A model generated the notes under the pieces. It worked only from the letters and a program-made list of their open reading frames with translations. It had not been told where the DNA came from and did no database searches. Both the position numbers and the translations under genes were made by a program. DNA of 64,000 bases. Source: Paenibacillus sp. FSL H7-0331 (GTDB lineage Bacteria; Bacillota; Bacilli; Paenibacillales; NBRC-103111). Shown piece after piece: positions 1-8,324 of this stretch. The stretch's first letter is position 1, and each line of letters starts with the position of its first letter. Where the stretch lies: assembly GCF_001956045.1 (NCBI RefSeq), contig NZ_MRTH01000012.1:124001-188000 (forward strand). Reading direction: 5' to 3'.

Positions 1-1
1 G

Positions 2-142
2 GTGGGCCATGTAGCTATTTATATGGGCAATAACCGTATCGTCCATTCGTCGCCAGAACCGGAAAATGGGGTTCAAATCACCAATATCAATAAGCCGTAT
101 TGGAAAGAAACTTTTTTGGAAGCCAAGAGATTTGTTTATTAA
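2..142 (+). CDS. C-terminal end of an NlpC/P60-family cell-wall peptidase (5' part outside window)
   Basis: The open frame enters from the left edge and ends with TAA at 140-142, leaving 46 codons. The residues VGHVAIYMGNNRIVHSS match the region around the catalytic His of NlpC/P60 cysteine peptidases (G-H-V-x-I-Y, then an I-V-H-S segment), and the last residues (YWKETFLEAKRF) match the usual family end. Such enzymes cleave D-Glu/meso-DAP peptide bonds in peptidoglycan. The catalytic Cys, any signal peptide and any SH3 or LysM domains lie upstream and cannot be seen. The family call rests on this short tail only. Confidence 0.65.
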   Translation: MGHVAIYMGNNRIVHSSPEPENGVQITNINKPYWKETFLEAKRFVY

Positions 143-201
143 CTATGGATTCGGTGGGTTACAAAGTAACTCGCTGACTTCTTTTACCGCAGCATGCAAA
201 A

Positions 202-225
202 GAGCCTTTCTCTAGAGAAAGGCTC
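202..225 (-). terminator. Rho-independent terminator of the HD-GYP gene
   Basis: A perfect 10-bp stem (GAGCCTTTCT / AGAAAGGCTC) closes a CTAG loop. Read on the minus strand it is followed by TTTTGC, and it sits 10 bases past the stop of the minus-strand HD-GYP gene. Confidence 0.7.
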
Positions 226-235
226 GGCTAAGCGG

Positions 236-1288
236 CTATACATACACTTCTTCAATTACGAGTTCGGGATGGTCGGTCAAATTCACAAAATGATCATCCA
301 CCTGGACCAGAGGTTTAAACATATCCGAGGGATGAGTCAGAACAATGTAACCGGTCTCACCGGATGACAACAGAACACGCTTACCAATAAAATTTGGAAT
401 CATATTACGAATAAACACCTGAGTAATTTTGGGATCAAGTTTACCAAAGCTGAGTCTATGAAGCTCTCTTAATACGAACAGTAGATCCCGTTTTTTTTGG
501 TACACACGGGAAGATATCATTGCACTGTATATATCAGCAACGGCAACGATTTTGGAGAGCGGAAGAATGGCAGACTCCTTGAGCCCATGAGGATAACCAC
601 TTCCGTCGAATCGCTCATGATGCTGCAGCGCTGCCTGGGCCAAAGCTTCACTCATGTTAGAGTCCTTAATAAGCTGATAACCGATTGCAGGGTGTTTCTT
701 GACCTCTTCGAATTCTTCATCCGTCAAACGTCCCGGTTTGGTTAGAATGGCTTTATCAATCCGGCATTTGCCTATATCATGCAGATAACCGGCTTTTCCA
801 GCTATTAAAGCTCTTTCGTTGGTTTGTCCAAGCCATTTAGCAATATAATAAGAAATCATCCCGACTTGGACGCTGTGCTGGTATGTGTAATCATCCTGGT
901 TATTTAAGGTAAGAAGCAGCGAAACGACATCCCTCTCACGAACAAACTCGTTTGAAAGCGGAGCAAAGCTATCGTTAACCTGGGATTCATCGAGCTTGCC
1001 GCTTTTTTCAACTTGTTCGAATAAATCCTTGATACCGTCAACAGCCTCCTCGTAAGCTTTTGCATGCTTGGAGATTTCCTGTTCTGGCAATATAACTTCT
1101 TCTTCATGTTTAGACGAATTGTCGAATCGGATCATCAGGTCGACATAATCAATGTGATGCAAGTTAAGCTTACTGATATCCGAAGAATTCAAAACGGTAT
1201 GGGCAGAAACGACTAGGAGCCCGTTTTTATTAAAAATATCAGAACCAGTGCGATCTCCAACCTGTAAATCCATTACCGAAACTCTCAA
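236..1288 (-). CDS. HD-GYP domain protein, probable cyclic-di-GMP phosphodiesterase
   Basis: A 350-residue protein. About 120 N-terminal residues of the type that precedes HD-GYP domains are followed by the HD-GYP core: His near 138, HDIGK near 170, HHERFDGSGYP near 223-233. These metal-binding and GYP residues are those of active cyclic-di-GMP phosphodiesterases, so hydrolysis of cyclic-di-GMP is likely but inferred. The protein looks soluble. The TTG start at 1288 is chosen because GAGGTGATC lies just upstream and the resulting MRVSVMDLQVG start lines up with the other HD-GYP protein of this window (MRLLPIHIVRPG); a GTG at 1297 would overlap that ribosome site. It is monocistronic, with a terminator just downstream. 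Confidence 0.85.
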   Translation of the reverse strand: MRVSVMDLQVGDRTGSDIFNKNGLLVVSAHTVLNSSDISKLNLHHIDYVDLMIRFDNSSKHEEEVILPEQEISKHAKAYEEAVDGIKDLFEQVEKSGKLDESQVNDSFAPLSNEFVRERDVVSLLLTLNNQDDYTYQHSVQVGMISYYIAKWLGQTNERALIAGKAGYLHDIGKCRIDKAILTKPGRLTDEEFEEVKKHPAIGYQLIKDSNMSEALAQAALQHHERFDGSGYPHGLKESAILPLSKIVAVADIYSAMISSRVYQKKRDLLFVLRELHRLSFGKLDPKITQVFIRNMIPNFIGKRVLLSSGETGYIVLTHPSDMFKPLVQVDDHFVNLTDHPELVIEEVYV

Positions 1289-1455
1289 GAAGATCACCTC
1301 AACTAAAGTATGAAAAAAATGGTAGAATAAATCCAGTTTTATGAATTTATCCTATCAAACTCATCTAGTACTTGACAATAAGCATAACGAACCATAAACC
1401 CCGAATAATAGTCAAGAATAGATTAAATAATACAAAAGTTTTGGTGCGGTTAGGA

Positions 1456-2526
1456 TTACATTCCTACGTAACGACTATATAAGCTTTTGGCTTGGATTGG
1501 ATCATTAGTACCTTGAATAATGACTCGTCCATCTGGAAACAAGACAAGGGTTAATGTATCGTTGATATGGAATTTAAGGAGAAAAGGATTGAGCTCAATG
1601 CTGCCCAACTGACTCCATTTGGCAGCCCATTCTTCTAAATGAAACGATCCTGCATGCAGCGGCTGAATTTGTACGGAGTTTCGTCCGCATAAGGTTTGAA
1701 TGGTGTCTTCTCCCAGATCCTGCTCCAAATATTCGTAACGCTCCTGCGCACAGGCAGGGCAATCCGCTTTACGGGCCTTGCTGACGTCTACAGCGGCATG
1801 CTGGTTGTGCCACAGATCCCAATGTACCATTTTACGGTTAAGCTGTTCATGAGCCCCCACAAGCAGCTTTAAGGCTTCTGTGGATTGATGGGAAGCAACG
1901 GTGTGGATAATAGGTCCAATCACGCCTGCAGTATCGCATGTTTCGGCAGTGCCTTGAGCAGGCGATTGTCCAAACATGCAGCGCAGACAAGGTGTAGACC
2001 CTGGAATTATCGTTAGAGAAACACCGCGGGAGCTTACGGCACCCCCATAAATCCATGGAATACGATGTTTGGCGCTCACATCATTAATAAGAAAGCGCAC
2101 GCTGAAATTATCAGTTCCATCCAATATGAGATCGACATCGGACAGTAAGGCTTCGGCATTGATTGCATTAAGGTCACTGACGATCGGTTCCAGCGTAATT
2201 TCGGAATTAGCCTGCTGCAGGCGTTTGGCTGCAGCCATGGCTTTGGGCTCCGAGGCAGCGGCATCCGCTTCGTCGTACAGCATCTGGCGCTGCAAATTGC
2301 TCTCTTCCACAAAATCACGGTCAATTAATCGCAGAAAACCAACACCTGCTCTTGCCATATGATTAGCCAATACCGTACCTAATGCGCCCATGCCTACGAT
2401 AGCGACACGTGCTGTTCCAAGCCTGACTTGACCTGTTTCACCTATGGGTGCAAATAAAAGCTGTCTGGAATAACGGTTGGAAGTGGATACGCCTTCCGCT
2501 TCGCCACGCAGATTAGTAGTATTCAT
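1456..2526 (-). CDS. moeB: MoeB/ThiF-family adenylyltransferase (molybdopterin synthase sulfur-carrier activation)
   Basis: This 356-residue E1-like enzyme adenylates the C-terminal glycine of a MoaD/ThiS-type sulfur carrier. Visible are the N-terminal RYSRQLLF motif, the nucleotide-binding loop VAIVGMGALGTVLANH, the acidic LIDRDFVEESNLQRQ segment and two zinc-binding pairs (CLRC and CPAC). A C-terminal extension of about 90 residues follows the adenylation domain; it does not show a clear rhodanese active-site loop. The gene follows moaD-moaE by about 43 bases on the same strand, which favours MoeB over ThiF. ATG 2526 is preferred to TTG 2538 because the AGGGAG site directly abuts the TTG. 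Confidence 0.85.
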   Translation of the reverse strand: MNTTNLRGEAEGVSTSNRYSRQLLFAPIGETGQVRLGTARVAIVGMGALGTVLANHMARAGVGFLRLIDRDFVEESNLQRQMLYDEADAAASEPKAMAAAKRLQQANSEITLEPIVSDLNAINAEALLSDVDLILDGTDNFSVRFLINDVSAKHRIPWIYGGAVSSRGVSLTIIPGSTPCLRCMFGQSPAQGTAETCDTAGVIGPIIHTVASHQSTEALKLLVGAHEQLNRKMVHWDLWHNQHAAVDVSKARKADCPACAQERYEYLEQDLGEDTIQTLCGRNSVQIQPLHAGSFHLEEWAAKWSQLGSIELNPFLLKFHINDTLTLVLFPDGRVIIQGTNDPIQAKSLYSRYVGM

Positions 2527-2569
2527 GAAGTGATTCAACTCCCTAACAATTCAAAATGGATAGATGTAT

Positions 2570-3265
2570 TCAAAGTACTTCCCGTGGATTCCAAGGGCCT
2601 TGCTGATGACCCTTCCACTCGGAGCCGTCCTCCCATATTTCCTTTTTCCAGATAGGTACGACCTGCTTCAGTCGTTCTATAGCGTAACGGTTTGCTTCAT
2701 AGGCTGCATCTCGATGTGGTGCAGAGACAGCAATGACAACGCTGATTTCTCCAATATCAACCCATCCAAGACGATGGGTGATGGCACATAGAGCACCATC
2801 ATAATGATTATGAATGTATTCAACGATTTCTTGCATCGTTTTGACAGCCATAGGTTCATAGGCCTCATATTCAAGCCTTGTTGTCCGTTTACCATGCGTC
2901 CATTCCCGTGTCGTTCCAATGAAAGTGAGTGCTGCTCCATGGTTCGGATGCAGCACTTGGTCGGTTACTTTTTGTATGGAAATCACTTCACGCGTCAGCT
3001 CTACATAGTTGGGCTGGCCTCCGGATACAGGCGGAATAATCGCAATTTCATCATTTTCATGGATGATCTGATTATCATCCGCATAGCTTTGGTTAACAGC
3101 TACAAAAGCTTGTGACAATAAAATGGATGCGTGAGGGAACTGTGCTTGTAAATGCTCCTTCAACCGAACGGGGGTGAGTGGAAATGATGGGTCCCATTCG
3201 AGATTGAGCAGTGAGCCTTGCATCCGCTCGGCCAAGCCGGCAAAAACCTGGATGGTTAATTTCAT
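2570..3265 (-). CDS. Fused molybdopterin synthase, MoaD-MoaE
   Basis: One 231-residue chain joins two proteins that are normally separate. Residues 1 to about 83 are a ubiquitin-like MoaD ending in PPVSGG, with Gly-Gly at 82-83. From about 84 to the end it is MoaE, with FIGTTREWTHGK, LEYEAYEPMA, HRLGWVDIGE, SAPHRDAAYEA and a C-terminal KKEIWEDGSEW segment. The MoaD glycine must be thiocarboxylated to deliver sulfur, so the fusion implies cleavage after Gly-Gly, as established for Mycobacterium tuberculosis MoaX. ATG 3265 is chosen because GGAG lies 9 bases upstream; the ATG at 3280 has no such site. It is first in an operon with moeB, so activator and carrier are co-expressed. Confidence 0.88.
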   Translation of the reverse strand: MKLTIQVFAGLAERMQGSLLNLEWDPSFPLTPVRLKEHLQAQFPHASILLSQAFVAVNQSYADDNQIIHENDEIAIIPPVSGGQPNYVELTREVISIQKVTDQVLHPNHGAALTFIGTTREWTHGKRTTRLEYEAYEPMAVKTMQEIVEYIHNHYDGALCAITHRLGWVDIGEISVVIAVSAPHRDAAYEANRYAIERLKQVVPIWKKEIWEDGSEWKGHQQGPWNPREVL

Positions 3266-3445
3266 AATGAATCGCTCCATAGATATATATTGAAGATCAA
3301 GGTATTGTATATTTCATTTTACGTACATTGCGATTAAGCAGTGCTTGTTGATGTTTCTCTCCAGCATACCATATTCTATAGGGATAGTGGTATAATAGGC
3401 ATTATCCGTTTTATTACAGGTCCAGTTAAATGATGGAGGAAGCCG

Positions 3446-3904
3446 ATGAAAATTCGTGTATATGATGAAGTGAGCGGTCATGCGGAATTGACTGTCCAGG
3501 AAATGGCAGCTTTGTCTCCGCGGCTGGTTTCTTTGGAAGAACGAGTTCCTGGTGTTCAAGGTCAGGCCTTTGAGCTGAAGGCGTGGTACGCTGCATGGCA
3601 AAACCAGCAGCAGCATCGTGCTGAAGGAGAGCCTGCCCGGATGACCGTAGAAGCAGTGGATGAATTTCAAGCTTCGATTCCTTGGAAAGAGCTGGGTGAG
3701 GCTGTTTTTTTGTTTGAACAGAATGGAGAGCCTCTTGGCAAAGGGTTTCCGATCCGCTTATATGTTCCAAATGGAAGCAGTGAATGCTTGAATGTGAAAA
3801 GTGTTGTGCAGATCCGGTTCCAATATACGGACGACTCGTCCCAGGAAGCAACCTACGGGTTCAAAAATCAAGTTACGCTGGATGAGCTTAAATTCCGCAA
3901 ATAA
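3446..3904 (+). CDS. Small protein resembling part of a molybdopterin-dependent oxidoreductase fold
   Basis: A 152-residue soluble protein without signal peptide. The C-terminal half (IPWKELGEAVFLFEQNGEPL, then GFPIRLYVPN, then VKSVVQIRF) resembles the end of the sulfite-oxidase-type Moco domain, where a G-P-(V/I)-R-L-V-V-P segment is followed by a V-K-x-V-x-x-I strand. The N-terminal half and the catalytic cysteine of that family are not apparent; the only Cys lies late, in SSECLNVK. It is divergent from the MoaD-MoaE operon and 32 bases upstream of the metallophosphatase gene. A Moco-linked role is suggested only by neighbourhood and this weak similarity. The start is ATG 3446 after GGAGG. 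Confidence 0.5.
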   Translation: MKIRVYDEVSGHAELTVQEMAALSPRLVSLEERVPGVQGQAFELKAWYAAWQNQQQHRAEGEPARMTVEAVDEFQASIPWKELGEAVFLFEQNGEPLGKGFPIRLYVPNGSSECLNVKSVVQIRFQYTDDSSQEATYGFKNQVTLDELKFRK

Positions 3905-3936
3905 GCCATAACATACATATATAGGAGGTGGCCGTT

Positions 3937-5400
3937 ATGGCTTCACGAACGCTGCGGCTGAGAATTCTTCACTCCAATGATATTCACAGCCATTTTGAAC
4001 AAATGCCGTCTATTGCGGCTGCCTTTAAGGAGCTGCGTGGTTCTGCAGGTGAAGAGCATACGCTAACGCTGGATGTGGGCGATCATATCGATCGTGTGCA
4101 CATCGAAACAGAAGGAAGCGGGGGCTCCGCCAATCTGGCCATTATGAACGAGACGGGCTATGATGCGGTTACGATCGGCAATAATGAAGGACTAACCTTG
4201 TCGCAGGATACATTGAACCTGCTGTATGGCTCCGAGGCGCGCTTTACCGTACTGTGCAGCAATTTATTGGAGGCGACGAGTGGTCAAATACCCAGATGGG
4301 GTAAAGCCTACCATATTATAGAGAAAGCCGGGATTAAGGTAGGGCTGATTGGTGTGACGGCCTATTTCCCGGATTTTTATCAATTACTGGGTTGGGATAT
4401 TAAAGAGCCCTTGTCCATTACGTCTGAACTGGTGCGTGAGCTGCGTCCGCAGGTTGATCTGATAGTTGTGCTATCTCATCTGGGACTGCGCAATGATCAG
4501 CGAATGGCTGATGAGACTCAGGGCATCGACCTGATCCTGGGAGGACATACCCACCATCTGCTGGAGGAGCCTCTTCGAATGGGAGAAACCTATGTGTGCG
4601 CAGCAGGCAAGTTTGGGCAATATTTCGGTGTAGTGGATATTGAGATCGATGCTCATTCCCGACAAAAGGTGAAGGTGAGCGCTTCTATTCATGAAGCTTC
4701 CAGCTACCCGGCTGATGCGCATATTGCGGAGCTGGTGGATCGATACCGGTCAAGTTCAGAGCAGGTACTCTCACGGCAGGTGGCTTATCTGGAGCAGCCT
4801 TTAAGTGCGGAATGGTATGAAGAAGCACCTTTGGGCAATTTGCTGGCTGCGGGCATACGGCGCTGGACTCATGCCGATATCGCTATCGTCAATGCGGGAC
4901 AACTGCTGGGTGGCCTCGATATGGGGGCCGTCTCTATGGGACGCTTGCTGCAAATTTGTCCTTCTCCCATTAATCCATGCCGTATGCTTTTGACTGGAGA
5001 ACGAATATGGAAAGCTCTGGAGGAGTCGCGAATTCCTGAGTTTATGGAAAAACCACTATATGGGTTCGGTTTTCGAGGCAAGGTGCTGGGTATTCTCAAT
5101 GTGGATGGAATGCGGGTCGAATATGATGCGTCAGCGCCTGCTTATTCCAAAATCAAACGTGTGTGGATCGGCAGTGAGCAGCTCGTTATGGAAAAGGAAT
5201 ATGTAGTAGGGACGATTGATATGTTCACCTTCGGAATCGGTTTTCTTTCATTATCAGAGGGTACGGAGATTGAATATATATTGCCTAATTTTATTCGGGA
5301 TGTCATTCGCGAGGAGCTTCAGGAGACAGGTGCGATTCAAGCAAGCCAGGTCAAGCGCTGGGCGCATGTTGATATTAATGATTCGAGTAAAAATCATTAA
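3937..5400 (+). CDS. YunD-like bifunctional metallophosphatase / 5'-nucleotidase
   Basis: A 487-residue protein with an N-terminal calcineurin-type phosphoesterase domain and a C-terminal 5'-nucleotidase substrate domain. Metal-site motifs appear in order: SNDIHSH near the start, DVGDHIDR, TIGNNEG (Asn where many relatives have His), VVLSHLGL and GGHTHH. The C-terminal part has NAGQLLGGLD and the GFGFRG region. There is no signal peptide, unlike secreted 5'-nucleotidases, so it acts in the cytoplasm, as Bacillus YunD does. A GTG at 3928 lies inside the AGGAGG ribosome site, so ATG 3937 is the start. Its last 26 bases overlap the convergent PilZ gene. Confidence 0.82.
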   Translation: MASRTLRLRILHSNDIHSHFEQMPSIAAAFKELRGSAGEEHTLTLDVGDHIDRVHIETEGSGGSANLAIMNETGYDAVTIGNNEGLTLSQDTLNLLYGSEARFTVLCSNLLEATSGQIPRWGKAYHIIEKAGIKVGLIGVTAYFPDFYQLLGWDIKEPLSITSELVRELRPQVDLIVVLSHLGLRNDQRMADETQGIDLILGGHTHHLLEEPLRMGETYVCAAGKFGQYFGVVDIEIDAHSRQKVKVSASIHEASSYPADAHIAELVDRYRSSSEQVLSRQVAYLEQPLSAEWYEEAPLGNLLAAGIRRWTHADIAIVNAGQLLGGLDMGAVSMGRLLQICPSPINPCRMLLTGERIWKALEESRIPEFMEKPLYGFGFRGKVLGILNVDGMRVEYDASAPAYSKIKRVWIGSEQLVMEKEYVVGTIDMFTFGIGFLSLSEGTEIEYILPNFIRDVIREELQETGAIQASQVKRWAHVDINDSSKNH

Positions 5401-5809
5401 GCTCCTCTTCGGTACAAAAGCTGCAGCTTGAAATGACATTGGTTTGTCGAAGACGAATGTGGAGAAGATTCAGCTTACCGATCAAGATGCTATGAGCCTG
5501 CTCATCCAGAGAAAACTGAATGCCATACTCGAATAGCTCTGGCTTGAAAATGGATTTTCTTGTGATGGTACCGAGAATCTTCATCTGCTTGTCAAATAAG
5601 GAAAATCTGAATTCGAGCAGCAAATCGATATTCAGCGGGAGATCGAGCTTGGAATGGATACGCAATCCACCAGCACTGATGTCCACGACGATAATCTGGG
5701 CGTACTTCGTATCGACCATGATCTGATTGATGCCAATGATTTTTAACTGGGCGGATAGGGGGATTTGCAGCGAAAGTCGGAAGTATTCTCTATGATTAGT
5801 GACGGCCAT
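5375..5809 (-). CDS. PilZ-domain protein, candidate cyclic-di-GMP receptor
   Basis: A 144-residue protein that is essentially one PilZ domain. The ligand motif is present: HREYFRL near 6-12 (R-x-x-x-R type) and VDISAGGLRI near 41-50 (the D/N-x-S-x-x-G signature). The later YGIQF strand also fits. PilZ domains bind cyclic-di-GMP and change partner activity. It has no effector domain, so it would act through protein contacts. With two HD-GYP genes within 5 kb, this part of the window looks devoted to the second messenger. AGGTGG precedes ATG 5809. The 3' end overlaps the metallophosphatase gene on the other strand. Confidence 0.82.
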   Translation of the reverse strand: MAVTNHREYFRLSLQIPLSAQLKIIGINQIMVDTKYAQIIVVDISAGGLRIHSKLDLPLNIDLLLEFRFSLFDKQMKILGTITRKSIFKPELFEYGIQFSLDEQAHSILIGKLNLLHIRLRQTNVISSCSFCTEEELNDFYSNH

Positions 5810-5889
5810 CTTTCATCCACCTTTAATTCATATAATTGGTGCTGTAATTTGTAAACGACCTTACCCTGGCGCAAAGCCAGAGCAAGGCC

Positions 5890-5920
5890 CGATGAACAAA
5901 GAAATTGTTCTTTTTCATCG
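5890..5920. repeat. Imperfect inverted repeat downstream of uppP
   Basis: CGATGAA pairs with TTCATCG and inner AAAGAA with TTCTTT, separated by one bulged base. It could stop transcription, but the T-rich side faces the plus strand, not uppP, so its role is unclear. Confidence 0.35.
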
Positions 5921-5924
5921 TTTA

Positions 5925-6755
5925 TTATTTCATTGTAAAGAAGTAAATTGCGAATATAGCGGCCACAGCAAAGCGATAATAGGCAAAATAAGAAAGACTT
6001 GTATTTTGCACAAGCTTGATGAACGTCATAACAGCAAGCAAGGCAACGATGAAGGAAACGATAAATCCAACAATGAAATAACCGATAAGATCGGCTGTAA
6101 ACAGATGGTACGATTTGATCACAACCAAACCGGAAGCAGCGACCATGAGCGGTATAGCCAATATGAAGGTAAAGTCTGCAGACGCGCCGCGGCTTACACC
6201 ATTCATCATCCCTCCGGCAATGGTTGCTCCTGAACGGGAAAAGCCTGGAAATACAACGGCCAAAATTTGATATAGTCCAATGAAAAACGCCTGCTTGTAG
6301 GTGATGTCATCGAGATCCTTCGCTTGAGAGCCGTATTTGGCAGCCCGTCTTTCCCCGATAATGAGTAAAATCCCACCGATCACCAAGCTGATCATGACGG
6401 TTTTTGGAGAAAACAAGTATTTATCCACAATTTTGTTAAGCAGCAGCCCCATAATACCTGCAGGCAAAATTCCGATCAAAATATGGATAAGGTTCAGATT
6501 TCTCTTTCCTACACGTACCGGATTTTTTTTCAGACCAAACAATCTAAGGAGCCTTTTCCAATACAAAACAACGACGGCCATAATAGCTCCGAGCTGGATA
6601 ACGACCTCAAATATTTTCATCATCGTGTCTTCCTCGGGAATTCCGAGCAGTGATTGCACAAGAATCATGTGTCCGGTAGAAGAAACCGGCAAAAATTCAG
6701 TCAGTCCTTCTACGATTCCCATCACGATTGAAACCCAATAATTTAAACTTAACAT
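5925..6755 (-). CDS. uppP: Undecaprenyl-diphosphatase UppP/BacA
   Basis: This 276-residue polytopic membrane enzyme dephosphorylates undecaprenyl diphosphate to recycle the lipid carrier of peptidoglycan and other wall polymers; excess confers bacitracin tolerance. The two signature motifs are intact: EGLTEFLPVSSTGH at about 15-28 and FPGFSRSGATI in the second half. Length and about eight hydrophobic segments are normal for the family. ATG 6755 is preceded by GGGAGG. It is a single gene, with the PilZ gene starting about 115 bases downstream on the same strand. Confidence 0.95.
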   Translation of the reverse strand: MLSLNYWVSIVMGIVEGLTEFLPVSSTGHMILVQSLLGIPEEDTMMKIFEVVIQLGAIMAVVVLYWKRLLRLFGLKKNPVRVGKRNLNLIHILIGILPAGIMGLLLNKIVDKYLFSPKTVMISLVIGGILLIIGERRAAKYGSQAKDLDDITYKQAFFIGLYQILAVVFPGFSRSGATIAGGMMNGVSRGASADFTFILAIPLMVAASGLVVIKSYHLFTADLIGYFIVGFIVSFIVALLAVMTFIKLVQNTSLSYFAYYRFAVAAIFAIYFFTMK

Positions 6756-7098
6756 AAAAGCCTCCCACTAATTTTGTGCAAACCTATTCTATTTTAGCTT
6801 GTTATGGCATGTCCGACAATAGCGATTTACGGGAATACCCATACGTATGCACTCCGGTTAAGAAATATGCCTGATTTCAATAGGCTAATTGTCATATAGA
6901 AAACAGCATTCTAGTTGCAAAGTTTCATAAATGATCGGACCTTCCGCCAAACTTCTGCGTATTCCGCCTTATTTTTTGAAAAAAGCCTGATTTTGGTGTC
7001 GGATTTTGCAAAAGTGTATTGCTCTTTTATACGGAATCTATTACATTAAGGCTTAGAACATATTAACTTCCTAGTAGAAAGAAGACGTGGTTTGTCCT
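6756..7098. other. Divergent intergenic region between uppP and an HD-GYP gene
   Basis: About 340 bases without a convincing gene. It must hold promoters for both flanking genes. One possible sigma-A site toward the plus gene is TTGCAA (near 7006) with TATACG about 16 bases later; this is weak. No hairpin or repeat of note was found. Confidence 0.4.
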
Positions 7099-8190
7099 AT
7101 GCGTTTGCTGCCTATCCATATAGTTCGACCTGGGATGAAGCTCGGTAAAAAGATCTACAATGAAGAAGGACTTGTCCTTCTTGCAGAAGGAATAGAATTA
7201 ACGCAGACGCTAATCAACCGGCTTGGCAAGTACGGGGTTGATTTTATTTATATCGCTGATCCAAGAACGGCTGATATTATCATTCCGCAATTGCTGAGTG
7301 AGGAGACAAGATTTAAGGCTATTACTGAAATACGGACCTCGTTTCGCAAGTTGATGGATAATTCGATAAAGAACAAAACAGCTGGCTATAACAAGCTGGG
7401 TAAAAACTTCGGTGAAGTGATGAATCTGATTATAGATGATCTCAGCAGCCATCAAGACGCCATGATTATGCTCACCAACATGAGTGTTATGGATGATTAT
7501 TTGTTTCAGCATTCACTGCATGTCTGTATTTACGCAACATTGCTGGGTATGGCATACGGCTATAACCGGAATGATCTGATGACGCTGGGTCTCGGTTCGC
7601 TGCTGCATGATATCGGTAAGACACAGATTCCCTACGAAATTCTTCGCAAAAATGCCCAATTGACGGACGACGAATTTGATTGTATGAAAAGACATACCGA
7701 GTATGGCTTTAAGCTGCTTAAGGATGAGCCGAATATTCCTTTACTGTCCGCACACTGTGCGTTTCAGCATCATGAACGTCTGAACGGAAGCGGGTACCCA
7801 CGAGGTATTGAAGGTACGGAGATTCATGATTATGCCAAGTGGATCGGACTGGTGGACTCCTATGATGCGATGACTACTCACAGAGTATATCGGAGAGCCA
7901 TGCTGCCGCATCAAGCGATGGAGATCATCTTTACGGGAACCGAAACCTTATACGAAAAGAAAAAAATTGAGCTCTTTCGTGATAAAATAGCGATATATCC
8001 GCTTGGGATTAATGTTACCCTTAATACAGGCGAAATGGGTACGGTCGTTGGCTTGAACAACATATTTCCACAACGGCCTATCGTAAGAGTGCTTCAAACC
8101 CCAGGGGGAGAAGAGATATATGCACCGTTTGATGTAGATTTATCCAAAAAATTATCGATCATGATTACCGGAGTCAATGATATCGCATAG
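7099..8190 (+). CDS. HD-GYP domain protein, probable cyclic-di-GMP phosphodiesterase
   Basis: A 363-residue relative of the HD-GYP protein at the left end of the window, with the same architecture: an N-terminal domain of about 130 residues (MRLLPIHIVRPGMKLG) and a C-terminal HD-GYP core with QHSLHVCIYA, LLHDIGKTQIP and HHERLNGSGYPRG. Catalytic His/Asp and GYP residues are all present. It lacks transmembrane segments or a signal peptide. GTG 7087 would give four extra residues; neither start has a strong ribosome site (AGAAAGAAG upstream), and ATG 7099 is chosen by alignment with the first paralogue. A long hairpin follows the stop. Confidence 0.85.
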   Translation: MRLLPIHIVRPGMKLGKKIYNEEGLVLLAEGIELTQTLINRLGKYGVDFIYIADPRTADIIIPQLLSEETRFKAITEIRTSFRKLMDNSIKNKTAGYNKLGKNFGEVMNLIIDDLSSHQDAMIMLTNMSVMDDYLFQHSLHVCIYATLLGMAYGYNRNDLMTLGLGSLLHDIGKTQIPYEILRKNAQLTDDEFDCMKRHTEYGFKLLKDEPNIPLLSAHCAFQHHERLNGSGYPRGIEGTEIHDYAKWIGLVDSYDAMTTHRVYRRAMLPHQAMEIIFTGTETLYEKKKIELFRDKIAIYPLGINVTLNTGEMGTVVGLNNIFPQRPIVRVLQTPGGEEIYAPFDVDLSKKLSIMITGVNDIA

Positions 8191-8200
8191 TTATCATGGA

Positions 8201-8245
8201 CAAGAGCAGCCCAAAACCAGACTTTCTGGTTTTGGGCTGCTCTTG
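8201..8245 (+). terminator. Long perfect hairpin after the HD-GYP gene
   Basis: A perfect 21-bp stem (8201-8221 with 8225-8245) closes a CTT loop, 10 bases past the stop codon. There is only a short T-run after it, but the stem is very stable, so it probably acts as a terminator. Confidence 0.75.
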
Positions 8246-8324
8246 TTCCAGGTCAGGTTTCATTTTCATCCGTCATAAGCTACAATAGGTTGTAAAATAC
8301 GTCAAGAGTCAGGTGAACTTTATC

